The notes beneath the pieces are model-generated. The model saw only the letters and a list, made by a program, of their open reading frames with translations. It was not told where the DNA came from and ran no database searches. This document shows, piece by piece, positions 8,795 to 17,152 of a stretch of DNA of 64,000 nucleotides. Made by a program: the position numbers and the translations under genes. Each line of letters begins with the position of its first letter. Within the stretch, counting starts at the first letter, position 1. The stretch is from Planctomycetota bacterium (GTDB lineage Bacteria > Planctomycetota > UBA1135 > GCA-002686595): positions 62,001-126,000 of the forward strand of contig NYUD01000057.1 of the NCBI GenBank assembly GCA_002683825.1, in the 5' to 3' direction.

Positions 8795-9448
8795 TCAGTC
8801 TTGGGCGATCGAGCCCGTGCCACTGACGCTGCCGGTCGCCCGCGCGTCTCCCGAGTAGCGAATGTTGCCGCTACCCGAGATTTGGTAGTTCAGGGTCTGG
8901 GTGACATTGAGCCTTACGCGGGCTGAACCACTGATGCGGACGTCAGCCTGCGTGGCTTCCAGTCTACGGAGGTCGAGTTCGCCCGAGCCTGAGATACTGA
9001 CCCCGAGTTGTTCGACGGTCCCGTCGATTTCCGTGTCCCCCGATCCGGAGATTCGCGCTTCGAACTTTTTCTCGTTGATTCCACGGATCCGGACGCGTGC
9101 GCTGCCGGAGATTCCGAAGGCATCGAGCCTGGGCGTCGTGATGTGAAACCGAGGCTCCTGTTTTGTCCGGACGTTCTCCGACTCGATGGTCAGCTCTCCC
9201 GAGCTGACTTGTGTCGAGATCAGCGGCAGGAGGTTGTCGTCCGTAATGATGGAGATGGAAGGCTGCGGGCCCACCTCCACAAGCACCTCTCCCGAGGTGC
9301 GTAGTGAGACGGAGTGAAAATCGCCTACCTCCCGCGATTCCTCAGTGCGAATTCCCGAACCCTGGACCGCGCGATGGGACCAGGAGGCTCCGCAGGCGGA
9401 CGAGAAGAGGAGGGTGGAAACGGAAAGGAGTATGGACGAGAGTTTCAT
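8795..9448 (-). CDS. Head GIN (DUF2807) domain lipoprotein
   Basis: The 217-residue protein begins with a signal peptide ending SSACGAS, a likely lipobox (Cys19). The body is a DUF2807 beta-helix made of repeated turns of the form ISGSGxxxxxG or ISGSARVRI (about residues 115-205), where each repeat closes one rung. Such proteins are secreted or surface exposed, and the domain is often called an auto-transporter adhesin head. No catalytic residues are known for the family. The gene sits 7 bp upstream of the glycosyltransferase gene, suggesting co-transcription without an obvious functional link. Confidence 0.88.
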   Translation of the reverse strand: MKLSSILLSVSTLLFSSACGASWSHRAVQGSGIRTEESREVGDFHSVSLRTSGEVLVEVGPQPSISIITDDNLLPLISTQVSSGELTIESENVRTKQEPRFHITTPRLDAFGISGSARVRIRGINEKKFEARISGSGDTEIDGTVEQLGVSISGSGELDLRRLEATQADVRISGSARVRLNVTQTLNYQISGSGNIRYSGDARATGSVSGTGSIAQD

Positions 9449-9516
9449 GAATAGGATCCCCTACGCAGGATGCCGCCATGGATTTTCGCCTCTCCATCCT
9501 AACGATATTGGGGCCG

Positions 9517-9912
9517 CTATCGACCCCTCGCCGTCTGTGTGGCGATGTGGATTTCCTCGACCTCGTTTTCGCCTTTTTCGGCTTCCCGGAGGCGCCAGAT
9601 CACGGTCCGATCCTCGCCGTCTTCGGTTCCGGGAATGTGGATCGTGACCGGGCTGCGCCGCAGGAGCGAGCACCCGAGTTCCTCCAGCTCGCGTTTGGTT
9701 TTCAGAAGCTCGCGTCGCTGGATGGAGGCCTCCGAGGTGAGCATCTGGCGAACTTCGCGGGCGGGTGACTCGGCCTCGCTGTCGTCCAACTCGTCCAGGG
9801 CGCCGACGAGAAAGGAAAGTACCGCACTGCGCTCACGGATCTCCTTGCCGATCGAGAGAAGTAGGGGTTGGAGTCTCCTGGTTTGTTCTCTGTCGTAGGT
9901 AACGTTGCTCAT
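9517..9912 (-). CDS. DUF2203-like protein
   Basis: From the ATG at 9912 (MSNVTYDREQTRRL) this is a 131-residue, largely alpha-helical cytoplasmic protein. The pattern EQTRRLQPLLLSIGKEIRER, a second helix pair RRELLKTKRELEELG and the terminal VIWRLREAE resemble DUF2203 proteins, whose C-terminus normally has a WRLGE motif. The function of that family is unknown. The frame is open to 10095, but the additional N-terminal part is Gly/Arg/Pro-rich and unlike the family. The gene is divergent from the ECF sigma gene, leaving a 216-bp spacer in which I could not identify a confident promoter. Confidence 0.6.
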   Translation of the reverse strand: MSNVTYDREQTRRLQPLLLSIGKEIRERSAVLSFLVGALDELDDSEAESPAREVRQMLTSEASIQRRELLKTKRELEELGCSLLRRSPVTIHIPGTEDGEDRTVIWRLREAEKGENEVEEIHIATQTARGR

Positions 9913-10128
9913 CTGTGGGGGTCTTTCAGCAACGGTGGCTTTTCCCTCCGAGGGGACATCCGAGCGGGGGCGGCCGAAGCCTTCGGTTTTTCCCACTTTT
10001 TGGGATGGGCACCCCACGAGTCGCCTCCATTGGCTCCCCGGGGCCGGGCCGGAATATCCCTGCGTCTGGTGGAAAGCCATGTCCGAAAGGACCATGCCTT
10101 CTTACTCTTTCCTGCGAGGCGGTGCACA

Positions 10129-10707
10129 ATGAGGCGCGTGTCCGAGACCTTTCAATCAGGGCGGCACATCGCCGAGGCCTTGCGAGCCTCGAAGGGGGGA
10201 GCGTCCGCTTCCGAAGAGCTCCTTACGCTCGTCTACGACGACTTGCGGCGGCTCGCCCGGAGCAAGCTGGCGGGGCTCGGGCCCGGACAGACGCTGCAGA
10301 CCACCGCGCTCGTACACGAGGCCTGGATGCGGCTGTCTTCCTCGGGTGAGGAGGATTGGGACAGCCGTGCACACTTCTTCGGAGCGGCGGCCCGGGCCAT
10401 GCGCAACATTCTCGTGGATCTGGCGCGTCGCAAGACTTCATCGAAGCGTAGTGCTGGACGTGAGATCCTCGATCCGGACACAGAGCCTCACATCGTTCCG
10501 CTGACGACGGATATTCTGGCACTCGACGAGTGCCTGAAGAGATTCGAGATCCTCGAACCGCGTAAAGCCGAGGTGGTCATGCTGCGCTTCTTCGCCGGAC
10601 TGTCGACAGACGCCATCGCCAAGGTTCTGAAGGTGTCGGTTGGAACTGTCGAACGCGATTGGCGTCTTGCCCGGGCCTGGCTGCAATCCCAGATTGAGGG
10701 TGCTTGA
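10129..10707 (+). CDS. ECF sigma factor (Sigma70_ECF type)
   Basis: The 192-residue protein has sigma region 2 (TLVYDDLRRLARSKL to HEAWMRLSS, then RAHFFGAAARAMRNILVDLARRK) and region 4 (LEPRKAEVVMLRFFAGLSTDAIAKVL with the helix-turn-helix VSVGTVERDWRLARAWL). This is the layout of the PF07638 ECF group common in Planctomycetes, Acidobacteria and Myxococcota. Its stop overlaps the start of a TPR serine/threonine kinase gene (TTGA), so the two are made together. No anti-sigma factor is seen nearby. That points to control by the kinase, as reported for ECF43-type sigma factors such as EcfP/PknT in Vibrio parahaemolyticus. Start chosen at ATG 10129; upstream in-frame sequence is non-homologous. 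Confidence 0.9.
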   Translation: MRRVSETFQSGRHIAEALRASKGGASASEELLTLVYDDLRRLARSKLAGLGPGQTLQTTALVHEAWMRLSSSGEEDWDSRAHFFGAAARAMRNILVDLARRKTSSKRSAGREILDPDTEPHIVPLTTDILALDECLKRFEILEPRKAEVVMLRFFAGLSTDAIAKVLKVSVGTVERDWRLARAWLQSQIEGA

Positions 10708-13265
10708 GGGCAACAGACGTGACCGGATCTTTCGAAGCTACCGAGCCCTCTCGACTCGAGACTCTCTTCGACCGTGCCCTTGAGGTTCCTTCGGAGAGGC
10801 GGGCGGCGTTCTTGCGCGAACACTGCGCGGACGACATCGAGCTACGTGAGCGGTTGCTCGCGATGCTCGCACAGGATGAGGAGGGAACGAAGGATTATCT
10901 GCTCAGCCCCGTTTCGAACGCAATCGATGTGGCACGTACCGACCAGTTGACGAACCCCGTCCACTCGATCAACGGGGAGGAAGCCAAACAGGTGGGTGAT
11001 TATCGAATCATCGATGTCATCGGCGAGGGTGGGATGGGGCGCGTCTTTCTGGCCAAGGCGGGGCGAAATCCCCACAGTTTCGTCGCCCTGAAGGTGATGC
11101 GCCCAGGGGCCAGTGTCGCGCGCGTCGCCAGCCGCTTCGAGAACGAGCGGCAGGTGCTCGGGATGATGGAGCACGACAACATCTGCCGCATCCTCGATGG
11201 TGGCACAACCCCGCAGGGGCTGCCGTATTTTGTGATGGAGTTCGTCGAGGGAGCCCGTCCCATGACCCGTTACGCATTCGAGAACAACCTCGACCTGCGC
11301 GAACGGCTCGAATTGCTTCATTCCATCTGTGAAGCGGTGGCCCACGGCCACGGGAAGGGCATCTTGCACCGCGACCTGAAACCGTCCAATCTCCTTGTGG
11401 GGTTAGACGGTGTTCCGAAGCTGATCGATTTCGGTATCGCTCGGAGTTTTGACGAATACGATCGCGATACGACGCACCTCACGGAGATGGGGCAACTGCT
11501 AGGGACGGTCCGGTACATGTCGCCCGAGCAGATTCTCGGAAAGCCCCTCGACGAACGTAGCGACGTCTACTCTCTAGGTGTAATCCTCTACGAGCTACTC
11601 ACCAGGCATATGCCCTACGATATTTCGGGCAAATCGCTGGTCGAAGCAGCCCGCATCATCGAAGACGAACCGCCTCAGCGTCTCTCACGTCTTCGCATCG
11701 AGTTGCAAGGCGACGTCGAGACCATCGTACTGAAGGCGCTTCAGAAAGAGTCGCATCGCCGCTATACCTCGGTGGCAGAGCTCGCCGGCGACATCGACCG
11801 TTTTCTCGGCTTCAAGCCGATCGTGGCCAGAAACCCGAGCCTCGTCTATCAGGCCTCGCTCTTCGCGCGGCGGCACACGCGGCTGATAGGAGTCTTGCTC
11901 CTGACCTTTGCGGCGCTCTTGGTCGGCGTGATCGTTTCAGTGTTCTGGGCGATCGATTCGAATGCGAAGAAAGAAGAGGCGCGCCTCGCAGCGGAAGAAG
12001 CGAAACAGGCCCGTGAAGAAGCAGAGGCAGTCGCAGGTTTCCTGACCCGATCGCTCGCCACCGTCGACCCTCGGCGGAACAGCAAAGTCCCCACCGTAGA
12101 GCGACTTGTCGTCCACATGAACGAGACGATGCCGGAGGAGTTTCGTTTTCGCCCGGCGATTTACGGGCTCCTCTTGAATACCTTCGGCCGCACTTACGAG
12201 GCGCTGGGCAAGTACGAGGAGGCGGAAGCGCTCCTTTCCCAGGCCTATGCCACGTTGAACGAGGAGTTCGGGCCCGACGACCCCCGAACACTGCGGACGC
12301 TCGTGGGGCTCAGTTCGGCGGAGCATTCCCTCGGTCGGGAACACCACGCAGCCCGGCGTTTGGAGCCGTTGCTACCCAAGATGCGTGAGATCCTTGGGGA
12401 ATACGACCCCGACTTCGGAACAGCGCTGTTCAGCCTGGGCTGGATCGCCCTGAACGATGGCCAGTACGACAAGGCCGAGCCCCTGCTCCTTGAAGCGAGG
12501 GCGGTTCGCGAGCGGATTTTCAGTGCGGAAGACCTACGCACGCTCGAGGTTCAGGACGCTCTCGCATGGACGTATGACGGACAGGGGCGGTCCGCAGAAG
12601 GACTTGAGCTGCTGCGCTCTGTCTACGACACACAGAAGCGCGTTTGGGGTGAGGTGAATTCGGAGATTCTGAACTCTCTCGGGGTCTTCTATCAGCAAGC
12701 CGGCTTCCGCGAGGATGCCTCGGAGATGTTCGAGCTCGCGTTGAACAAGGACATGAACGCGCTGGGCGTCGATCATCCCGATACTCTTGTCGTCATGTTC
12801 AACATGGGCATACTTTTTGAGGAGACCCATCGTCTCGAGGATGCGGAAGGAATGCTGGGGGAGGTCAGCGAACGCCAGATAGACGCTCTGGGGATCGATC
12901 ACCCCAGTACCCTGTCGACTCTCGCCAGCCTGGGTCGCGTCAAAGGGAAGATGGGTTACCACGAGGAAGCCGAAGAGCTCCTGGCCGATGTGATCGAACG
13001 CACGCGATCCACACCGGAACGCAAAGGGGATCTGGGGGTCTATCTCGTGGACTACGGGATCTGTCTGCTCGAGCTCCAGAAAGATGACAAGGCCGAAGAG
13101 ACCCTCCTGGAGGCCTACGAGACGTTCAGTGAAACCTGGGGATCGGACACCATCGGGGCCTTTCAAGCTGCCGATTCACTGGTGACGCTATATCGGCGTC
13201 AAGGCCTCACCGAGCGCGTCGAGCACTGGCGGTCGGTCGCAGATACGACCCGCGCTTCCGAGTAG
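10704..13265 (+). CDS. Membrane serine/threonine protein kinase with C-terminal TPR sensor
   Basis: The 853-residue protein has a complete Hanks-type kinase domain (about residues 95-365): glycine loop GEGGMGRVF, VALKVM, catalytic HRDLKPSN with Asp224, DFGIAR and the P+1 region YMSPEQ. One membrane helix follows (about 394-417, LIGVLLLTFAALLVGVIV), then a coiled stretch and at least eight TPR-like repeats of the kinesin-light-chain type (YEEAEALLSQAYATL, YDKAEPLLLEAR and so on). The TPR part should lie in the periplasm and sense a protein or cell-envelope signal. Translation appears to begin at TTG 10704, overlapping the sigma-factor stop. The pair probably forms a signal module in which the kinase phosphorylates the sigma factor or another protein. 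Confidence 0.92.
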   Translation: MRATDVTGSFEATEPSRLETLFDRALEVPSERRAAFLREHCADDIELRERLLAMLAQDEEGTKDYLLSPVSNAIDVARTDQLTNPVHSINGEEAKQVGDYRIIDVIGEGGMGRVFLAKAGRNPHSFVALKVMRPGASVARVASRFENERQVLGMMEHDNICRILDGGTTPQGLPYFVMEFVEGARPMTRYAFENNLDLRERLELLHSICEAVAHGHGKGILHRDLKPSNLLVGLDGVPKLIDFGIARSFDEYDRDTTHLTEMGQLLGTVRYMSPEQILGKPLDERSDVYSLGVILYELLTRHMPYDISGKSLVEAARIIEDEPPQRLSRLRIELQGDVETIVLKALQKESHRRYTSVAELAGDIDRFLGFKPIVARNPSLVYQASLFARRHTRLIGVLLLTFAALLVGVIVSVFWAIDSNAKKEEARLAAEEAKQAREEAEAVAGFLTRSLATVDPRRNSKVPTVERLVVHMNETMPEEFRFRPAIYGLLLNTFGRTYEALGKYEEAEALLSQAYATLNEEFGPDDPRTLRTLVGLSSAEHSLGREHHAARRLEPLLPKMREILGEYDPDFGTALFSLGWIALNDGQYDKAEPLLLEARAVRERIFSAEDLRTLEVQDALAWTYDGQGRSAEGLELLRSVYDTQKRVWGEVNSEILNSLGVFYQQAGFREDASEMFELALNKDMNALGVDHPDTLVVMFNMGILFEETHRLEDAEGMLGEVSERQIDALGIDHPSTLSTLASLGRVKGKMGYHEEAEELLADVIERTRSTPERKGDLGVYLVDYGICLLELQKDDKAEETLLEAYETFSETWGSDTIGAFQAADSLVTLYRRQGLTERVEHWRSVADTTRASE

Positions 13266-13765
13266 CCCATCACGGGATCGGTTTCTTCTCGACGAATTCA
13301 ACTTCGCAGCTCTCGAGCGGGTCGTCTCTGCTCGTCCTCCAGTCGGGCCGACGAGCGCAGCAGGGTTTTCGACCGGCAACATTAAGGAGGCCGAACCGGT
13401 TAGAGGGGAAACCGGTCCGGCCAGGCCTCGAAGACCCACCTCTGGGGTCTTGTCGGGACGCGATCGCTGATGTTCCCCGACCCTGGGGTCGGCGGGTTGC
13501 CCGCCTGTCGAGATGGCGAGCGGTAGGGAGGGTTGTCTCCTGAGAAGTTTGGGGGCGGCTCGGACTCCAGGACCCACAGACCCGCCTGGCCGCGGAGGGG
13601 GTTTTCCCGGAGGAGACCACCCCGAAACCGCTCGTACCGAGTCCGCAAGCACCCAGAGTTCCTGTCGCACTAGCCCATCCGTAAACGGGCCCCGGGTTCC
13701 TTAACCGAAACGCGGAAAAAATGCCTGCCACCTTCCCGTGCCGGGGGGCCGGTGCCGATGGCGGT
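13266..13765. other. 500-bp gene-free region rich in inverted repeats
   Basis: This stretch separates the kinase gene from the convergent barrel-protein gene. Long minus-strand open frames exist, but their translations are Arg/Pro/Ser/Gly-rich without domain features, as expected from GC-rich non-coding DNA. The region carries several hairpins (annotated separately) and, near 13718-13723, a short A-run that becomes a T-run on the minus strand. I compared it by eye with the conserved cores of RNase P RNA, tmRNA, SRP RNA, and cobalamin and c-di-GMP riboswitches and saw no match. Confidence 0.5.
13389..13505. other. Cluster of four hairpins, possible structured RNA or terminators
   Basis: Four inverted repeats follow one another. 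The first has arms 13389-13400 and 13411-13422 (11 of 12 pair, 10-nt loop). The second has arms 13431-13437 and 13445-13451 (7 of 7). The third is CCGACC/GGTCGG around 13477-13492. The fourth has arms 13491-13496 and 13500-13505 (6 of 6). The third and fourth share bases, so they are mutually exclusive. They may be terminators of the kinase operon or part of a small RNA; GC-rich sequence raises the chance of accidental pairing. Confidence 0.3.
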
Positions 13766-14482
13766 TCAGAAGGCCCAGCCCAGGGTCACCGCCGCCTGAA
13801 CGTAGTTGACGTCATGGTCGGCCCAGAAGAGCGTCCGGGCATCCAGGCCCATGAGGATGTGTCCCATGCGAAGGTTGACTCCGGCATGGGCATAGCCCCC
13901 GATGAGGTGCTTTCTGTGGTTGGGGTACTCAACGACGGTTTCCACGAACGTGGGGTCATTCGGGTCGGAATCGGGGTCCTGGACCGTCGTCGTCTCGGGT
14001 TTCGGGATGTTCGCGACGATGAAATCGACTCCAAGTCCCAGGTACGGCTGGAGGTACAGAAAGCCCGTGTACGTGTAGCGCCCTCCCAGGGACAGTTCGA
14101 TGAACTCGATGTCGGTCTTGACTTTGACAACCTCGGGCATCCCGAAGTTGGGGACGGTTTGAAGGGTCGAGTCCTCCCCCCGGGAGTAGAAGAGCCCGAA
14201 CTCCCAACCCACGGTGCTCCGGATGATCTCGCTGTATTCGATCCCTCCGAAGGTGTTCTTGCTGACGTCCAGGAAATTCTGGCCAGGTCCGGGGTCGACG
14301 TCCAGGGCGTCGAAATCCATGACGTCGCGGGACCCGAAGTAGATCGAGACCTGATTTGGCGGGATTTTCATTCCCTGATTCAAGTAGTCGTGAACGCTCG
14401 TATCGTGCGGTGTCGAGGGGCAAGCGCAGAGAAACCCCAGGCCAAGAGCTCCGAGCGGCAGGCGAAGAAGCGGACCCTTCAT
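13766..14482 (-). CDS. Small outer-membrane beta-barrel lipoprotein-like protein
   Basis: The 238-residue protein starts with a signal peptide ending FLCACPS (likely lipobox, Cys20). Amphipathic strands follow (VGWEFGLFYSRG, IEFIELSLGGRYTYTGFLYLQPYLGLGVDF, HLIGGYAHAGVNLRMG), and it ends in the aromatic-terminated strand YVQAAVTLGWAF, a classic C-terminal barrel-assembly signal. Size and strand spacing suggest an OmpA/OmpW-like barrel of about eight strands. No ligand is indicated. It is divergent from the carboxylesterase gene, with 84 bp between the starts. Confidence 0.75.
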   Translation of the reverse strand: MKGPLLRLPLGALGLGFLCACPSTPHDTSVHDYLNQGMKIPPNQVSIYFGSRDVMDFDALDVDPGPGQNFLDVSKNTFGGIEYSEIIRSTVGWEFGLFYSRGEDSTLQTVPNFGMPEVVKVKTDIEFIELSLGGRYTYTGFLYLQPYLGLGVDFIVANIPKPETTTVQDPDSDPNDPTFVETVVEYPNHRKHLIGGYAHAGVNLRMGHILMGLDARTLFWADHDVNYVQAAVTLGWAF

Positions 14483-14566
14483 GCCGCGTGAGTCTAGCAG
14501 AGCGTCGAAGGCCCTTCACTTGTCTATTAATACCCGGCCGAAGAGGCGCTACCCTGTGATGCGCTC

Positions 14567-15259
14567 ATGTCGCAAACCGAACCCGAACTCCTTCCTAGCG
14601 TCGAAATCGAACCTGATGGACCGGCAAAACACACGGTCATCTGGTTGCACGGGCTCGGTGCCGACGGCCACGATTTTCCACCGATTGTTCCCGAATTAGG
14701 CGTCCGTGGGGAACATGCGGTGCGCTGGATTTTCCCCCACGCACCGGCGATTCCGGTCACCGTCAACGGCGGCATGGTCATGCCTGCCTGGTATGACATC
14801 CGCGGCATCGACTTCGATCTTCGCCAGGACGAAGAAGGGATCCAGGCCTCGTCGCGGCGCGTCGAGTGCTTGATCGCGCACGAAAACGAGCGCGGCGTAC
14901 CGACGAACCGCATCTGTTTGGCCGGATTCAGTCAGGGTGGAGCGATCGCGCTTTTTACCGCCTTGCGCCACCCTGAGAAACTTCTCGGTATCGTCGCCCT
15001 CTCGACCTACCTCGTGTTGGAAGAGACCATCCGGAGCGAACGCCACGACGCGAATCGCGACACGCCGATTTTCCAGGCCCACGGCACGCACGATCCGATG
15101 GTGACGGTCGACCGTGGCCGGCGTTCCCACGAAGCGCTCGTGGACATGGGCTACGGGACCGAGTGGCACGACTATCCCATGATGCACCAGGTGTGCGCGG
15201 AGGAGATAGAGGCGCTAGGGCGATGGTTTGAAACGCGTTTCCGCGCCGACCTTGCGTAG
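14567..15259 (+). CDS. Carboxylesterase/phospholipase (alpha/beta hydrolase)
   Basis: The 230-residue cytoplasmic alpha/beta hydrolase belongs to the PF02230 carboxylesterase group. Seen are the oxyanion region VIWLHGLGADGHDF, the family strand RWIFPHAPAIPVTVNGG, the nucleophile elbow LAGFSQGGAIAL (GxSxG), the acid in QAHGTHDPMV and the catalytic His in YPMMHQVC. It hydrolyses short-chain esters; related proteins also remove acyl groups from proteins or lipids. Length is typical and the ATG start is good. It is transcribed alone. Confidence 0.92.
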   Translation: MSQTEPELLPSVEIEPDGPAKHTVIWLHGLGADGHDFPPIVPELGVRGEHAVRWIFPHAPAIPVTVNGGMVMPAWYDIRGIDFDLRQDEEGIQASSRRVECLIAHENERGVPTNRICLAGFSQGGAIALFTALRHPEKLLGIVALSTYLVLEETIRSERHDANRDTPIFQAHGTHDPMVTVDRGRRSHEALVDMGYGTEWHDYPMMHQVCAEEIEALGRWFETRFRADLA

Positions 15260-15277
15260 AGGCTTCGAGCGCCCGAT

Positions 15278-15388
15278 TCAGCCTTCGAGATCCTCGACAA
15301 GATTCCGCGCAGGCTGCGTCCGGAGCGTCTTCTCGCGCTCGCCGGCAAAGTTCCGCAGGAATGCGGTGGCCGGAGAATAGCCGTCCAC
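15278..15388 (-). CDS. Possible very small ORF or gene remnant, 36 aa
   Basis: In the 188-bp gap downstream of both the esterase and the M20 hydrolase, the minus strand from GTG 15388 reads VDGYSPATAFLRNFAGERE and continues helix-like to LVEDLEG before a TGA at 15278-15280. Composition looks protein-like rather than random, but there is no recognised family and no clear ribosome binding site. It may be a degraded C-terminus of an older gene. Confidence 0.2.
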   Translation of the reverse strand: MDGYSPATAFLRNFAGEREKTLRTQPARNLVEDLEG

Positions 15389-15447
15389 GGTCCTCTGTCG
15401 ACCGGCAGGGGTGGCGGCCGAGGGGCAGGCGGGAGACGGGCAAGATC

Positions 15448-16680
15448 CTACCCCGCCAACTCGAGCAGGGTCTGGAGCAGCACATTGCCCCCCGCCTCGA
15501 TGTGCTCCGCTTCGGTGAACTCCCTCACGTTGTGGCTGACGCCCTTGGCGCTGGGCACGAAGATCATCCCGCTAGGGCAGTTGGGCGCGAACATTTGTGC
15601 GTCGTGGCCGGCGCCGCTGGGCAGGCGACGAACCGGGTGCCCGAGATCTTGCGCATGAGACTCGACACGGGCGATAACCTCCTCGTGGAAGTCGACCGGC
15701 TCGGAGCGGGCCAGGCTCCTGTGCTCGACCTGAACGCCTTCCTTGCCCGCGATCTCCTCAAGAAACGCGTAGAAGCGTTGTTCGGCTGCAACGAGTTTGC
15801 GGGCGTCCGTGTTGCGCAGGTCGATCGTCAGCTTGGCCTTGCTCGCGATCACGTTGATCAGGTCGGGCTCCAGGCGGATCGAACCGACCGTGCCTACCTG
15901 CGCGCCGCCCATCTCGCGGGTGAGTCCGCGCACGAAGGTCGTGAGCTCGGCGGCTGCATGGCCCGCATCGCAGCGCATCGACATGGGCGTTGTACCGGCG
16001 TGATTGGAGGTTCCTGTGAAGAGGACCTCGGTCCAGGAGATACCCTGGACGCCGGTGACCGCGCCGATCACTGTGCCTTCCTGTTCGAGGACCGGACCCT
16101 GCTCGATGTGCAGTTCGAGGTAGGCCTGGGCCTCGAAGTTTCCGCATGGAACATCGCCGGCGTAGCCGATGCGCTCCAGCTCGTCAACGACCGTACAGCC
16201 ATCGATCCCGACCGTTGAGAGCATCTGTTCGAGTGACATCGAGCCCTGGTGGACGCCGCTTCCCATCATGTCCGGAGCGAAGCGGGCGCCTTCTTCGTTC
16301 GTGAAGAAGCCAACGGCCAGGGGCTTCTCTGTTGCGATACCGGCTTCGTTCAGCCGCGCGATCACTTCCAGGCCCCCCAGGACCCCCAGGTTCCCGTCGT
16401 AGAGCCCACCGGTTGCAACCGTGTCGATATGCGAGCCCGTCACGACGGGCGGGCCGTCCTGGCTGCCCTTGCGGATCCCGATCACGTTGCCGATACGATC
16501 GATCGCGACCTCGAGCCCCAGCTCGCGCATCCAACCCACGACCAGCTCCCGACCCGCACGGTCCTCGTCGGTCAGGGCCAGGCGGCACACGCCTCCCCCT
16601 GCCAGTGCCCCGCGTTTTCCAAGCTCGCCCAATCGTCTGTTCAGGCGCGCCGTATCGATTCGCAAAGAGGTCGTTTTCAT
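15448..16680 (-). CDS. M20-family amidohydrolase (N-carbamoyl-amino acid / allantoate hydrolase type)
   Basis: The 410-residue protein resembles HyuC/AllC-type binuclear Zn or Mn hydrolases that cleave N-carbamoyl-L-amino acids, beta-ureidopropionate or allantoate. Metal-ligand motifs are clear: GSHIDTVATGGLYDGNLGV, FTNEEGARFAP, LHIEQGPVLE, the dimerisation-domain signature GTSNHAGTTPMSMRCDAG and the C-terminal MIFVPSAKGVSHNVREF with GAGHDAQ. Substrate specificity within the family cannot be read from the motifs. No pyrimidine or purine catabolic partners are adjacent. The ATG at 16680 gives a typical N-terminus. It is divergent from the CPXCG gene, with 41 bp between the starts. Confidence 0.9.
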   Translation of the reverse strand: MKTTSLRIDTARLNRRLGELGKRGALAGGGVCRLALTDEDRAGRELVVGWMRELGLEVAIDRIGNVIGIRKGSQDGPPVVTGSHIDTVATGGLYDGNLGVLGGLEVIARLNEAGIATEKPLAVGFFTNEEGARFAPDMMGSGVHQGSMSLEQMLSTVGIDGCTVVDELERIGYAGDVPCGNFEAQAYLELHIEQGPVLEQEGTVIGAVTGVQGISWTEVLFTGTSNHAGTTPMSMRCDAGHAAAELTTFVRGLTREMGGAQVGTVGSIRLEPDLINVIASKAKLTIDLRNTDARKLVAAEQRFYAFLEEIAGKEGVQVEHRSLARSEPVDFHEEVIARVESHAQDLGHPVRRLPSGAGHDAQMFAPNCPSGMIFVPSAKGVSHNVREFTEAEHIEAGGNVLLQTLLELAG

Positions 16681-16721
16681 GTGGATTCTCGCCCGTGTAC
16701 GGTGTCGCGGAGTGTACGTCC

Positions 16722-16910
16722 ATGAGCGCTGAAGAGGAGGCCTTCTACCTGTGCCCGGCTTGTGGCGAGGAGATCGGTATTCCCGTCGACCTTTCAGGGG
16801 GGAGCGAGCAGGAGTACGTCGAGGACTGCCCGGTGTGTTGTCGCCCGGTTCTCTTGCGGATCCACATCCACGGCGAGGGTGGGCCCACCATCACTGCGCA
16901 GACCGAGTAA
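16722..16910 (+). CDS. CPXCG motif-containing cysteine-rich protein
   Basis: The 62-residue protein has two Cys pairs, YLCPACGEE and EDCPVCCRP, separated by an acidic loop, matching the small CPXCG family (PF14255). The Cys pairs probably bind one Zn ion. Function is unknown. It is preceded by the divergent M20 hydrolase and followed 5 bp later by a putative short ORF in the same direction. Confidence 0.85.
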   Translation: MSAEEEAFYLCPACGEEIGIPVDLSGGSEQEYVEDCPVCCRPVLLRIHIHGEGGPTITAQTE

Positions 16911-16915
16911 GGCGA

Positions 16916-17152
16916 TTGTCTTCGGGGAGTGACCGGGCCGTCTGGTCGACCGACGACTTCTCTTCGAATCCGAACGCCGACGTGCTGCGGTGGGAGACGC
17001 CCTGCAATTTCGGATTCGAGGCTGACGCGCCGTCCGAACCCGGATTCGTCCGCATCGGGTTGTTCGAGCCAGGGCCCCCGCGCCAGCTTGACGGTTTCTT
17101 GGCGTTGTTCCGTCGAGAAAAGTCGACCGAGGGGGCGACCCTCCGTCGCTAG
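16916..17152 (+). CDS. Putative small protein, 78 aa, unrecognised
   Basis: A TTG at 16916, just behind the CPXCG stop and an AAGG-like element, opens a 78-residue frame (SDRAVWSTDDFSSNPNADVL onward) that includes CNFGFEADAPSEPGFVRIGL and ends EKSTEGATLRR. Codon usage is GC-rich in third positions, similar to neighbours, and the residue mix looks like a folded protein. It ends in a 4-bp overlap with the convergent cysQ-like gene. No family was recognised; it could be translationally coupled to the CPXCG gene. Confidence 0.4.
   Translation: MSSGSDRAVWSTDDFSSNPNADVLRWETPCNFGFEADAPSEPGFVRIGLFEPGPPRQLDGFLALFRREKSTEGATLRR

Noticed and set aside
9913..10095. Upstream extension of the DUF2203-like frame
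   Set aside because: The extra residues are low-complexity and unlike the helical family start.
13270..13731. Minus-strand open frame of 153 codons in the gene-free region
   Set aside because: Its translation is Arg/Pro/Gly/Ser-rich, has no domain pattern and overlaps inverted repeats. Open frames are common by chance in GC-rich DNA.
13266..13765. Riboswitch, RNase P RNA or tmRNA in the hairpin region
   Set aside because: None of the conserved core sequences of these RNAs could be found on either strand, and both flanking genes end here rather than start.
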